NCBI GenBank assembly: GCA_002081555.1
Contig: MZNV01001629.1
Coordinates: 1-32,774, forward strand
DNA: 32,774 nt
DNA from: Protostelium mycophagum
Taxonomy: Eukaryota > Evosea > Variosea > Protosteliida > Protosteliaceae
Direction: 5' to 3'
The notes beneath the pieces are model-generated. The model had not been told where the DNA came from, did not search any database, and saw only the letters and a program-made list of their open reading frames with translations. The position numbers were made by a program, and so were the translations under genes. Below are positions 1 to 10,062 of the stretch, piece by piece (position 1 is the first letter of the stretch; every line of letters begins with the position of its first letter).

Positions 1-1037
1 ACTGCTGTTCCCTTAACTTCCACAACAGCACCAGTTTCCACCGTAGTGGTGCCTGTAACTTCCACCACAGCTGCATCCGTCTCTTCCACCACAGTGGTGC
101 CCATCACCGCAACTACAGCTGTACCTGTCACCTCCACCACAGCTGTACCTGTCACCTCCACCACAGCTGTACCTGTCACCTCCACCACCGTCACCTCCAC
201 CACAGCTGTACCTATCACCGCAACCACCGTCACCTCCACCACAGCTGTGCCCGTCACCGCAACAGCTGTTCCTGTCACCTCTACTACAGCTGTCCCCGCC
301 ACTACAACTGTGCCCGCCACCACAGCTGTGCCCATCACAACATCTCCCCCCATCACAATCACCACGACACACAGCATCGGAACCAGCACTACTTCAACCG
401 CCGAAACGACTGCTGCCACCATTACCACAACCCCAGCATCCAACACAATCACCCAGGTATGACGTTAAAAATGTCAAAAATGTCATCCTGACTCGTTGTA
501 GTATGTCAGATTGGAGTTCACCTTCGATGGAGAGTTGCCCAGGGATACCTTCCAGGAGGTCATCAAAGAGGTGAGATGAGCTCCTTTTCTCATTCCTGAC
601 ATATCAAGGCTTCTGGAACATCTGATTTCACCATCATGTCCTTCAAGAAGATGGCAAAGCGTTACTTCATCTATGTCGGCCAAGTAGGTTTCTCCGCAAA
701 TCAAGATGCAGCCGTGAAAAGCCTCGTCGACTCTGCAACAAGCCAAGGAAAACCTTTCAGCGACAGGGGCATCACTGTGAAGGAAGCCAAATCATCTCCA
801 ATCATCCCCACCTCTTCTCAAACTTTTGAGACCTCAACATCTGCGATTGTAACATCATCGTATGAGGTGTCCACCACCACATCCACATCGAATAAGAAGG
901 ATGATGGAGGAGACCATCTCGGACCCGGTATAGTCGCTTTGATTGTTCTGGGATCATTGTCTGGTGTGGCCCTCATCAGTGTTGCCGCGGTGATGATCTA
1001 CAGAAGAAAAAAACACCACAGTTATACCGCAGTATAA
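1..1037 (+). CDS. Thr-rich (mucin-like) single-pass surface protein, 3' part
   Basis: The reading frame is open from base 1, so the 5' end lies outside the window. Exons: <1-456, 502-570, 609-1037; introns of 45 and 38 nt, both phase 0. The first ~150 residues are almost only Thr, Val, Pro, Ala and Ser in short repeats, as in heavily O-glycosylated stalks. A non-repetitive segment of about 80 residues follows (from VRLEFTFDGELP through FIYVGQVGFSANQ), with the alternating hydrophobic pattern of a small alpha/beta juxtamembrane domain, loosely like SEA-type domains. A second Thr/Ser-rich linker leads to one membrane span (GIVALIVLGSLSGVALISVA) and the short basic tail YRRKKHHSYTAV. The likely role is cell-surface adhesion or glycocalyx; no family is assigned. 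The first intron ends in the CGTTGTAG octamer. Confidence 0.8.
46..330 (+). repeat. Degenerate tandem repeat coding for Thr/Val/Pro units
   Basis: A 24-nt unit (acagctgtacctgtcacctc plus cacc) is repeated nearly exactly three times around 115-186. It continues with 12-24 nt variants on both sides. It encodes T-A-V-P-V-T-S-T units inside the mucin-like gene. The complementary strand has a Gly/Cys-rich open frame that is only a shadow of this repeat. Confidence 0.8.
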
Positions 1038-1146
1038 ACAAAGTTTTGTGATTATTTTTAATTTTCGTTTAAATCGTGTTTCAAATACCAAAAAAAGGCG
1101 GGAAGATAACAGACAAAGGTTTCCTTGCAATTTCGTGTTGGGTGTT

Positions 1147-1695
1147 TTATTCCTGAGAGAATGTGATCTGCACACTGATGATCTTTCTCCCTTCTGATGT
1201 GACACAAGAAGGGGAAAAGCCGTGAAAAGTGCTGGTGGGAGGCGCGAAAAAAATGTAGTGGAGATGGCGGGGATCATTCTGCATGTGAGGACGAAAGAAG
1301 CCCTCCAATTGAACGCTTACTTCTTTCCTGTGGGTCCACCAATCAGGGACACGATGGTTGGCGAATGGGTTGGCCATCTCTCTTCCTTTGGCTTTTAATC
1401 TCTTTTGTGGCCTTTCTTTGGCGCGGTATCCCCTTTTCTTTCTCTTTGACGTCTTAGAGCCTTGAAGAACTCCATGATCTTCACATGGCCCTTTGGGAGT
1501 GGATGTGATGGTGGTCATCTCAGAAAAGTTGGCACGTTCGATTGGATCAGAGAACATCTTGATGATATGGTCGCCCAATTCTGAGTCAGTGAAGTCTTCA
1601 AAATTGATGGCGACCTCCTGGAAATATAATAAATGATCATGATCATCAGAAATTGGAGTACAAACTTGGTACAAATCCGTTTGAACGTCAGACAT
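1147..1695 (-). CDS. Unrecognised basic, probably nuclear protein
   Basis: Start ATG at 1695; model of two exons, 1666-1695 and 1147-1617. The putative 48-nt intron (GTTTGT...TTCCAG) is itself in frame and stop-free, so a retained form (182 aa) and a spliced form (166 aa) both read through. The middle is strongly basic (SKRKKRGYRAKERPQKRLKA), a good bipartite nuclear localisation signal, with an acidic N-terminal part before it. The C-terminal part (VPDWWTHRKEVSVQLEGFF, then HYIFFAPP) looks globular. I do not recognise the family. The stop codon lies inside an AATAAA (GAATAAAAC), so the 3' UTR must be very short. The gene converges on the mucin-like gene and diverges from the PPR gene. Confidence 0.55.
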   Translation of the reverse strand: MSDVQTDLYQVCTPISDDHDHLLYFQEVAINFEDFTDSELGDHIIKMFSDPIERANFSEMTTITSTPKGPCEDHGVLQGSKTSKRKKRGYRAKERPQKRLKAKGREMANPFANHRVPDWWTHRKEVSVQLEGFFRPHMQNDPRHLHYIFFAPPTSTFHGFSPSCVTSEGRKIISVQITFSQE

Positions 1696-2270
1696 CCAGC
1701 TAGCTGTGTCTTGTGTTGTTTGAGAATGATAGAACCTCGCTGCATTTTGTCATTTGTTATAGCTTCACGGTTGTAAACGCCAATGATTACGGTTTGAAAA
1801 CGTGATTATGTCCAGCTGTTTGAACTATTTCGTAATGGTGACGAATCATTTTATGAGAATTTATTTCAAACTAAAGCTCTGAAAAATTTCAGAAATATCA
1901 AAAGAAAATACTTAAACAAACAGTTCTAAAAATAGTTCAGATGGAATAATTTTTAATTTTCCCCCTCTGAGAAAATTCAAAAATCGAGTGCTCAAGGAAA
2001 TTGTACCCGAATAGAATCTCTGACTCTATGAGTAGATGGTGTTTCAGCACGCACCCTTCCCATGTTGTGATGCATCACATCGGCAAGCGTAACGTGCTGG
2101 CTCGTTGCCCTTCTCGAAAGAAACGTCGTGACCGGAAGAAATCTCAGAAATCTATCTTTTTAGAAGTAAATTTGGAGACTGAGCGTGCCAGCACGTGCCT
2201 TCTAAGGTCACGTGACCCTCTTTCATCGCATTCACATCACTTTTTCACAAAATCATCCGCGCCATTTCCG
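1696..2270. promoter_or_regulatory. Divergent intergenic region with E-box palindromes
   Basis: 575 bp between two divergent start codons. The left half is AT-rich without visible motifs. At about 2085-2215 there are two CACGTG cores 15-20 bp apart (gcacgtgc near 2190 and tcacgtga near 2208). An inverted copy of gccagcacg sits upstream near 2094. These could be bHLH or bZIP sites serving both genes. An open frame running through here in frame with the PPR start has no homology and is taken as fortuitous. Confidence 0.4.
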
Positions 2271-3324
2271 ATGTTGAGCCGTCTCATAACACGATTTCGC
2301 TGTCCAGCGGGAACACAACTTCACAAGGCTCCTGTCAGATATAGAAGAGTGAGCTCTTGAAATCCTGATTTATGATAAAATATCATATCATTGATCTGAA
2401 TGAAACAGCCGCCACTTGTTATGAATTTACATTCTCTGAGTACTATGCCTCACACAGAATTTCGACCCCTCACAAACATTTCACCTCTTACTTCATCAAA
2501 CACCAATCCTGTCTTCAAACAAATGGACTCTGAACTAAAGATATTGAGCAAGGAGACAATCCAGTCCGGCGATCAAAAACAATCAGAAGCATATCGTGCT
2601 TGGATCAAAAATGGAAAGCCCAGACCAAATTTGAAGTGGGAATGGGGAACTCTTATTGCAACCTTTGCTCTATCTAATGATGTTGCCAAAGCAGAGGCAG
2701 CTCTCTTTCAGATGGTCGTCGAAACAAACAGTTCACCAACAGAGTACATTTTCATCACGCTGGCTCAGATGTATGGACGTTTAGGACAGCTGGAGAAGAT
2801 AAAGCGACTCTTTGCTTACTCGAGGCGGTGCCAGAAGCATCCCACAAGCAAGCTGTTTCATTGGTTCATCTCTGCCTTTTGCATGCAAGATGCAGTCGCA
2901 GATATCGAGGAAGCGATGACGATTATGAGAACAGAATTCCCCTATATTGAGATCACAACACAGACGTATAACTCAATTATTCTCTGTTATGGACGTGCAG
3001 GTGGCCCAAAGAATCACAAGAAGGTATCACATCTTCGTACATTTTCCAACCTGATCATCATGGTCTAATACCCAACAGGTCGAAAAGATATGGCATTCCA
3101 TGAAAAACGGGAAGAAGCAACCGGACAAGCACACATTCGGCATAATGATGGAATTCTATGGACATGTCCAGAATCTCCAGGGTGTCATGGACGTAATGGA
3201 GCGACATCGCGAGTTTATAAAGAACAATGGGTTGGAGACAACAGATGAGCGGATGGAACAGAAGTACACATATTGGATGAACAAGCTGCGTCAAGAGGAG
3301 AAGGCACGGACGAATAGTTCTTAG
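2271..3324 (+). CDS. Mitochondrial pentatricopeptide repeat (PPR) protein
   Basis: Exons 2271-2348, 2409-3023, 3079-3324; introns of 60 and 55 nt, both phase 0; 312 aa. The N-terminus MLSRLITRFRCPAGT is Arg-rich and free of acids, a good mitochondrial presequence. From about residue 105, helical-hairpin PPR units follow each other: YIFITLAQMYGRLGQLEKI, then a divergent unit around FHWFISAFCM, then TYNSIILCYGRAG, then TFGIMMEFYGHVQNLQ. PPR proteins bind organellar RNA sequence-specifically and act in its processing, stability or translation. The frame agrees across both splice junctions. The last residues are Lys/Glu-rich. It is a short PPR protein, so its RNA target cannot be guessed. Confidence 0.85.
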
Positions 3325-3561
3325 ACTTGGTGACTTCATTAGTTTTTTTGTCATCTGATCCTCACTTCTAAAAACACTGTGCTCTTCTTTACTCTGAAGA
3401 TGTTTTATTTTTTACATCTTCTGACTCTTCATGCAGACGATTTTGCATGGGATTCAATCACATGGACCGATCTGATCTGGCTCAGCAGTCCCAGTTTTCA
3501 ATAAAGAAGATCGTCTCTGTGTGATGTCTGTACATTCTCGCATGATGTCGCTGCTGTCGCG

Positions 3562-3569
3562 TGACGTCA
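3562..3569. promoter_or_regulatory. CRE palindrome TGACGTCA upstream of the GATA-like gene
   Basis: A perfect TGACGTCA (gcgtgacgtcactg) lies about 26 bp upstream of the ATG at 3595. The region 3325-3594 otherwise holds the 3' flank of the PPR gene and no gene. TGACGTCA is the classic bZIP (CREB/ATF) site. The same palindrome recurs in this window near 11449, at 23345-23394 (three copies) and near 25351. Confidence 0.45.
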
Positions 3570-3594
3570 CTGCGGAATTTGTGTGAAATTCCGG

Positions 3595-4683
3595 ATGCGT
3601 TGTAATCGAGTTCAATTTGGCGAGCCAGTTGACAGAGACAACATCGAAAGAGGGATGGAAAAGGAGGTGATCGCACGATGCATGATAGAATCCTGGATCA
3701 ATATCAATTTCTCGGACCCGTCTCTAAGCAAAGAAGGGCTGGAAGCGTTGAGGACGCTTGCCAGATGTAATCAAGATCAATTCGACCGTTGGCTGGGTGA
3801 ATCATTGGACAGAAGGAGGCGGTTTATTCAGGAATTTATAGAAGGTAGCCCTCCCGACGAGATCTATCACGTAGAACCCTGGGAACAGCCGGATCAACGG
3901 ACAAATTGGCTGATCAGGTGGTTCAACGGTCATATCGACCGACGAAAAGAATGGAAGAGATGGCCGGTCAGAGAGGACATGGAATTACTGAAAAAGATTT
4001 CTGATATGAATGATTTAGAACTGCAAGAATGGATTTCACGAGCATTAAAGAACATACGTCCCAACAATAAGAAGGTGCGGTTGATCGGGGTCTGCAGATT
4101 TATCCCCACACATATCGCTCACATTTCCACAGCGAAAAATTTACGACACGATCTCCAAAATAGATCAAGAGGCCATGGAGGAAGAATTCATCGATGAGAT
4201 CCCCAAAAATGACAATTCGGCAGAAGAAATGGACCCAGAATCTGCAGAATCACCGGATCATCGTCCACACAGGTCACGCATAACCGGCAAGTTACCTGTT
4301 CCGAACTGCGAGTGGTGCAACTGTTCTTTTGGAAAAGGAAGAGCCGTTAGAAGGAAGGGCATCGATGGACAGACTAATTTTTGCAATGTGCGTATCTGTT
4401 CTCTGTCAAACCTTCTCAACATCTCTCTTCCCAACTTTTCAAATTGTAAACTTTTTCCATCTGAAATTTCCATGAAATTTCACCCATTATTTCCTGAAGA
4501 AATTCTTTATTTTGGAAGAATTTCAAGTTGAAAATTGAAATGAAATTTCACTGAAATTTCATAGAAGTGTGGTTGTAGATATTCACGTTTCTTGATCAAA
4601 TCAAGGTGGGGCTTGCCCACCGCCGGAAAAGACATCAGATGGACACCCATCTACGCAGAATGGCTGGTGAGTCATCGTTGTAG
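3595..4683 (+). CDS. Protein with a degenerate GATA-like zinc finger
   Basis: Exons 3595-4074, 4133-4387, 4606-4683; introns 58 and 218 nt; 270 aa. The first 180 residues are charged and Trp-rich, helical-looking and unrecognised (QDQFDRWLGESLDRRRR, ELQEWISRALKNIR). Near residues 219-248 is CEWCNCSFGKGRAVRRKGID, then GQTNFCN and, across the second intron, VGLAHRRKR. This follows the GATA pattern C-x2-C...R-G-x-D-G...-C-N-x-C-G-L followed by a basic tail, but the fourth cysteine is missing in the simplest splice. Either the finger is degenerate or the intron boundary differs. The frame ends TCG TTG TAG, which is the recurrent octamer. AATAAA follows near 4808. The start is uncertain; ATG 3654 is an alternative. 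Confidence 0.6.
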
Positions 4684-5758
4684 ACGCGTTTGTACACCGT
4701 CAAAAACTGAGGGGATAAGGATTATTGTGAGGAATATAAATATGAGATGCCTCCAGACGCCAGTTCATATCTGCCAAAGGAAGACAGTAGACACGCTCAA
4801 CATGTACAATAAATATACAGTTTCTAGATTATTAAAAATAGACTGTTGACATCTGTCCCTTTGACATCAGGTGGATTTTTCCCGCCTTTTTTCAAGTTCA
4901 AAATTCGAATTCAGAATCTCACTGAACCCATTTTGATGTGCTGGCAGTCTGTCCCCAAACTCGCATTCCGCGATCTGCGAAACTCTGCAAAGTTTGAAAT
5001 AAATTTGCTTTCAGCTGGCTGACCAAAAGTGCTCCTCGAGAGTGTTTAGTAGACAAATGACTTACGAGGAAAGTGTTAAAAATTGTATACATGCACATTC
5101 TCTTGAGTGGGCTCGACAATTCTTCTGAAGATGCCAGAAATGAAGTAAAAAGCGACCTCCGGCACTTCCGCCCTTCTGACTTTTGTTGATATCTCTTTCG
5201 GTCCGTTTCCAGCCGCCTCCACGTGGAAAAATAAGTCCCCGAAACCAATCCGAGGGACAAGATCTCATCTACAACTGTACAGATGGAAACACCCCATCAT
5301 TTTCCAGAGTTCCCCGGTGGGAGCCCGAGAAATCCCGGCCAGAACCTCCGGTTTGTGCCGCATCCCGTCTCAGGCGGATTCGGCCGAGAAGCTGCTTCTA
5401 CACTTCAACATTTTCAAACTGTTGTGAAGTCGTGACCTGTCATGTGGTCACATGATGACATCATCATTTGTGTTTGCGTCTTCAGACTCGCAGGTTTCCT
5501 CGCACTTGCGCACGCAACTTAAGAGAATGTCCAATGATACACTAACCCACTGGCAGGAGTAAAGACCTCACGGTGATTTTCAAAAGGTGTATTGTGGAAG
5601 TGTATTCTATTAACATCCACCACGGTGTTGCGGAACGACGAATATCTCGGCGAATTAATGGTGTATCTGGTCACTGAATAATTCCTAAATTCCGACGCCA
5701 CCGATCGGAGTCTTTTATTACCCCGGATTGGTGTATTTCCAAATGTCCGAAAGGAGTC
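4684..5758. other. Unresolved region, possible exons on the plus strand
   Basis: It begins with the 3' flank of the GATA-like gene (AATAAA near 4808) and ends with the 3' flank of the minus-strand gene at 5759 (AATAAA of that gene at about 5713-5718). A TTTTCCCGCC box lies at about 4877. From about 5060 to 5420 all three plus frames stay open for long stretches. One stretch reads ILLSGLDNSSEDARNE before a plausible intron (GTAAAA...TTTCCAG, 5136-5210). The end could read GREAASTLQHFQTVVKS, or ADSAEKLLLHFNIFKLL in another frame. I could not join these into one consistent gene. Open frames on the minus strand here lack an ATG or are short. Confidence 0.3.
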
Positions 5759-6609
5759 TTATCTGACGGAATGATAGTGCCTCTGTTGTCCTCCGCAGAC
5801 GCAAAGGAGGATTGCACCAAAGAGGCAGCACACGATTGATCCGGCCGCGAAGGAACACCCGAAAACAATTGGTGCCCATTTTCCGAGCCAGAAACCCAGG
5901 TCGCAAAGCTGTACATGAATAAATACAATTAAACCATTTTTTGAATATTCTCTGGCTATTTTCTGGTCGAAAATAAAAATACAACTCACATCCTTCATCT
6001 TTCCATCAGTTGCACCATTGTACAGTGCGAAATTGGCTGTCGTGTTGCCAGAAAAAAATCCTGATCTTCTGATGACTGTGAAATATAGTGAAGTTGCAGA
6101 GCAGGTGGTGGTATTAACGCAGGGGGTAGCGAGGGAGACGTTCTGAGCCTGGACAATTTAAATTTTATATTCAAGAATATCTCTACTTCATAGATGTCTG
6201 AAGTCGTCGCATTGTACAGTTGTTGGATTGTGGTGAACACGGTGAGGTTTTCTGCGCTGAGGAGAGCTGCAGAGAAGCACATCTACATTATTGAGCTTTG
6301 TGAAGAAAGACAAGACGGACCTGAACTGTGGATGAATCACTCGTGGCATTGGAATTGTATTTGAAGGTCGTCACATTTGCCATTTGGAACTCAACAGTCG
6401 TGTTACTTCCTGGCATGATCTGTCTATAGGTAAGGGATTAACTAATGTAATGAACGGAGGACCTTGACTTCTGTTGTGGCATTGATCGATGAGTACCGAT
6501 CCCATCCATCTATGCGACTCTTCAACCACAAAGAACTGGCAACAGATGTAATGGCCAGGATGATGGCGAGGGTGATGCATGCAAAAGACAGAAAACGACA
6601 GAAACCCAT
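5759..6609 (-). CDS. Two-span N-glycosylated membrane protein
   Basis: Exons in order: 6463-6609, 6321-6419, 6187-6282, 5990-6148, 5759-5908. Introns are 43, 38, 38 and 81 nt, all phase 0; 216 aa. An N-terminal span (FLSFACITLAIILAITSVAS) is followed by an extracellular or lumenal part of about 140 residues with nine N-x-S/T sequons (NATT, NTTV, NVTT, NLTV and others) and a Cys pair (PCVNTTTCSAT). A second span (WAPIVFGCSFAAGSIVCC, then LFGAILLCVC) and a short tail QQRHYHSVR complete it. The topology is that of a small membrane protein with a large glycosylated loop. No family is recognised. AATAAA on the minus strand lies 40 nt after the stop. Splicing is strongly supported, because each junction restores a frame full of sequons. 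Confidence 0.8.
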
Positions 6610-6695
6610 GTGTGAATGGTGGCGAGGATGGGCGATTTTGAAAATGAATATCCACGTTTCGAGATCTTTATCGGAAACGATTTCCTGATCATACA

Positions 6696-6983
6696 CTACT
6701 TTTTGTGAATGTTTTCTCTTGTATCACTCGTGACTCCCGCTTGTGCTTGCTTTTTGCTGGCTTCTTCCTCTTTGAGCTTCTTCTCTGCCGTCATCCTATC
6801 CCTATTTTGATCAGCCGACCCGAAGACCGAGAACACCACGCTTATTGATGAGCAACACACCAAAAACATCACGATACACATTCTAAACACTCACACAGTC
6901 TCTCTCACTATCGGCTGAAACGTATATAACCCACCAGTGATCCCGCATATGATCGCCAGCAACAACCCTCCTCTTCCGCTCAT
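6696..6983 (-). CDS. Small single-span membrane protein (64 aa)
   Basis: Exons 6895-6983 and 6696-6801, with a 93-nt phase-2 intron (GTGAGTG...AAATAG). The protein starts MSGRGGLLLAIICGITGGLY, a membrane-anchor segment, followed by TFQPIVRETVDRMTAEKK and a Glu/Lys-rich helical tail ending NIHKK. The short hydrophobic N-terminus plus charged tail resembles small mitochondrial inner-membrane assembly proteins, but no sequence match can be claimed. It lies 86 bp upstream of the next minus-strand gene. A TATA-like tataac sits in the 5' part of the gene itself and is probably not functional. If the intron were retained, the alternative frame starting at 6881 would give a signal-peptide-like product; I prefer the spliced form. 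Confidence 0.6.
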
Positions 6984-7381
6984 CTTCTTTAGAACCCCCA
7001 AACTCCGGAACTTGCTCCTGTCACTCCTCCCGCCAGTTTGTGGTCGTGGTCAAACTTCCGATCTCCGATAGTCGGAGGATCGAAAAAAAAGTCAAATGCC
7101 CGAGAAGAAGGAAAGGGAAATAAATTGTTCCGTTGGTGTATTTTGAGTATTTTCGGGTTCTTAATTGCACGCCGTGGTCGAAGGAATTTCAAGTCAGTGA
7201 AGCATTTTTACACCAGCAACACACTAAGCAGCCACGCAAGAAGGTGAGAGGCGAAATGAGAGGGAGAGGGGAGAAACTGATGAAGAGTAGGATGCAGAAG
7301 ATAGAAGCCCCAGAGAATGGAATACTGAATAACTTGATCAAGTCGTTCTTGTATTTCCCAGACGAACTCAGGACTACACAA
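6984..7381. promoter_or_regulatory. Divergent promoter and 5' leader of the HA-domain gene
   Basis: 398 bp between the small membrane protein (-) and the HA-domain gene (+). TCCCGCC occurs near 7028, an E2F/DP-like core. From 7243 to about 7360 there is a good intron (AAGAAG before GTGAGAGG, ending ttcccag), which I read as a 5'-UTR intron. An in-frame ATG at 7256 lies inside it and would extend the protein by 42 residues if the intron were not removed. Confidence 0.4.
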
Positions 7382-7966
7382 ATGACCAGACTTCCAGCTG
7401 GTCTCTCCCAATGTGGATCCATCACCTTGTCCTCCATACTGAATCAACCGGTGTCTCCCCAACAAGAGACTGTTATAACACCTCATTTCTTTTCCGCCCC
7501 CTGGACGCCAGCCAGCACAACTACACGACCAGTCCCTGTGCTTCAAGATACCAAATACTACGCTGCACCAAACACACCAAACTCCCAAGAGCCCTCCTCC
7601 CCCTCTTCATCTCCCATCGTCTCTGACGAAGAGGATGACGACCTCAACGGCAATAGCATCAACAGTGTCTGGATGAGACATTATGACGAGTTGAAACGCT
7701 TCAAGGAAGTCCACCACCACACCAACGTGACCAGAACTAAGAAGGAGACCAGAAAGCTTGGCAACTGGGTCGCTGAGCAGAGAAGAAAAAAGAAGCAAGG
7801 AAGACTCAACCAGCAGCAAATCGACCTCTTAACCTCTGCCGGCTTCGAATGGGAGAAGAGAAGAAAGAGACTCTTTAAGAAGGAGCCCAACTCACCCGGA
7901 GACTTTACTTCCACCGCTTCTTCCGCCCTCATGAGTCTATCACAAGCCGCCGTCGGTGGCTGGTGA
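7382..7966 (+). CDS. Helicase-associated (HA) domain protein, no helicase
   Basis: Single coding exon, 194 aa from ATG 7382 (236 aa from 7256). Residues about 1-95 are Ser/Pro/Thr-rich with an acidic patch (DEEDDDLNGN). Then one HA domain: WMRHYDELKRFKEVHHHTNV, then TRKLGNWVAEQRRKKKQGRL, then IDLLTSAGFEWEKRRKR. This fits the Pfam helicase-associated pattern (W...L..F...H.H..V...LG.WV..QR...G.L...R...L...GF.W). Such domains occur in arrays after DEAD/DExH helicases in bacteria and alone in many protist proteins, where DNA binding is presumed. The layout here (low-complexity activation-like region plus a basic helical domain) suggests a transcription factor; that is inference. It converges on the BRCC36-like gene, 85 bp away. 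Confidence 0.8.
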   Translation: MTRLPAGLSQCGSITLSSILNQPVSPQQETVITPHFFSAPWTPASTTTRPVPVLQDTKYYAAPNTPNSQEPSSPSSSPIVSDEEDDDLNGNSINSVWMRHYDELKRFKEVHHHTNVTRTKKETRKLGNWVAEQRRKKKQGRLNQQQIDLLTSAGFEWEKRRKRLFKKEPNSPGDFTSTASSALMSLSQAAVGGW

Positions 7967-8051
7967 AAGATCCAAGGACATGTATAGAGTAGAGGAGACA
8001 GTTTTGAGACACGAGATATATTAGATATAAATAGTTAGAATAGTGTGTTCT

Positions 8052-10062
8052 TCATAATTCATCGTCTGTGTCTTGTTGCATGGCCTCTATTCTGCTCTGT
8101 GACTGTTCCTTCTTCATCTCCACTTGCATTTCGAGTTCTCTGATCGAGGGAACCAATTGTCTCTCCATAGACATGTATATAGACTGCATGAACGTCGCAT
8201 GTATCTGTTGTTTACTCAAACCATCACTGGCAATCATCAGAGATCATGAGCCATCTCTAAACTCACCCAGGTAATCGCAAGGCCTCTAAATAGGCCGTGT
8301 GTTCTTCTTGTAGCATGGATACTTGCATTGTGTGCAACTGTGGCATCATCAGGTTGAAAAATCTACACACAAACCTTTTGCATGACATTAAATCTCTTCG
8401 AGGACACGGAAGGGTCCACTTCAATCGGTACAGTCGCGTAAGAAATTCTGAACTATCATCAACACGCGATCTGGTGTTATCTTAACGCACCCGTCTCTGT
8501 CCAAAGCCTCATATTTGGAGGCGGGCTCCCCCCCCTTATCTACTGTTTGAACACCCTTTTGTACAGCCTGGAATGCCAAGATCCGCAAACTATTCGTCTA
8601 CAACGCTCAGTTTCACAGCTCATCCGGTCTTTTCATCATAAAAACACTGCGGCTCTGCCGCAGAACAGAGGCGATTCTACATTGACTTCGAGGTGCTGTT
8701 GCAATACAATTCGGAGAATAAGAGCTGACATCTCGTTTGGCTGCGGCTCATTTGCATGAGATGACATCATAAGGAGACGCCACCATCACGGTGTGTGATG
8801 TCGTAAGGAGGTCCGCGCGTTGTGTCGGTGTATTCACTCCTGCCACCACAAAATAAATTTCCGCCGTGCTCATTTTTAATACCCGATTCGGGCTTGTCCC
8901 CATGGTAACACCAAAAATAGAAAGAAGAGAGGACATCATCATGTCGTAATGAATGATGAGCAGTCACCTGGTCTTTAGATGAGTTGAAGCATGAGACGAT
9001 GACGCCGACGAAGGACTTGTCGAATTGTTGGTAGGCGTGTTGTGTCCGCACATCTGGAAGACAAGTCAATCATTCTTCATGAGGCAAGTGATGATTTTTT
9101 TGTTGCTTGTAAAATAAATAATTTATCACAAAAAATTATAATTAATATATAGAAATTATAGGCCTAAAATGAGCGGCTTTGCCACAAATGCATTTCTAAA
9201 GTTCCGCTGAGGTTTTGGGCACATTCATTAAAGACACACATGTCTCCAAAACAAATGAAAAATAAATCCACAATATCGCTGCATATCACCACGAAAAAGC
9301 AGAGTCCATCTACGGCGCAGCGGCAAGCAAAACTCATTATAATATTTCTTTTCATAAAGATATGTTGTTTTTTAATTGCATATAAAAAAATCACTGTACA
9401 ACTACAAAGAGAGCAATTTTGAGTTTTTTACATGAAAAAATATCTTCATCTTTCAAACAAAAATATATTTATTTTTTTGTACTACAGAAAAAAACAAGTC
9501 CATAATTTTAAAATTAAAAAAATATCAAAAATTTTGCATGATTCACAAAGTCTTTAAGACACTCACCGACATGTGATGGCGGAGGTGTAATGTTGGGATG
9601 GGAATGATACCATCCCACGACATTAATCTGTTGCTTTAATTCTTTCGTCAATTCCTGTTGTCGTTAATTCGAGGACTATTACACAATGCAAGTCAGACCT
9701 CGGCTTGTTGCTGAGCACTGGCAAGTTGTTCGGCTGATATCTCCACTCGATCTGGTTTTTTATCTGATCTGTAAGGTGATCTATCAGTAATATGTTACAA
9801 CAAAGAGACAATTGATCACCTAATGAGGATGGAAACATCAACAGCTATTGTCTCGTTCTCTTTTCCTGGTCCCTTGTTCTTCATACTTAACAGACCATCA
9901 TAAACAAGCCAAGTTCACCTGAAATCTACCGAGGAGAAGGCCCATGATCTCAGAATCTCGACAGGATAATGCATGGGTCGTCAGCAGAAGGTGAACCTCT
10001 GGTGAGATCCTCAACTTATTGATGTGAGACTCCGCCTCATCAGTTCTAAGTCGTCGCGACAT
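8052..10062 (-). CDS. BRCC3: BRCC36-like JAMM/MPN+ deubiquitinase
   Basis: Nine exons: 9919-10062, 9820-9872, 9699-9768, 9567-9654, 8968-9053, 8491-8597, 8375-8447, 8267-8337, 8052-8226. 288 aa (human about 316). The MPN+ domain starts HLLLTTHALSCRDSEIMGLL (catalytic Glu38). DRVEISAEQLASAQQQAE is a BRCC36 signature. GWYHSHPNITPPPSHVD gives the full zinc motif H106-x-H108-x7-S116-x2-D119. Later come FVGVIVSCF, LRILAFQAVQ, YATVPIEVDPS and MLQEEHTAYLEAL, and a C-terminal coiled coil (ELEMQVEMKKEQSQ), all in BRCC36 order. Family members cleave Lys63-linked ubiquitin in the BRCA1-A and BRISC complexes. All splice phases agree. Introns 9054-9566 (513 nt) and 8598-8967 (370 nt) are long; the second ends in CGTTGTAG. 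Start choice: first ATG close to the domain; an upstream ATG at 10212 is possible. Confidence 0.88.

Noticed and set aside
13-372. 119-codon minus-strand ORF rich in Gly and Cys
   Set aside because: It is the antisense shadow of the Thr/Val/Pro repeat of the mucin-like gene.
5519-5701. 60-codon minus-strand ORF after the membrane glycoprotein gene
   Set aside because: Its first codon is GTG, not ATG. It lies beyond the AATAAA of the gene upstream and has no recognisable feature.
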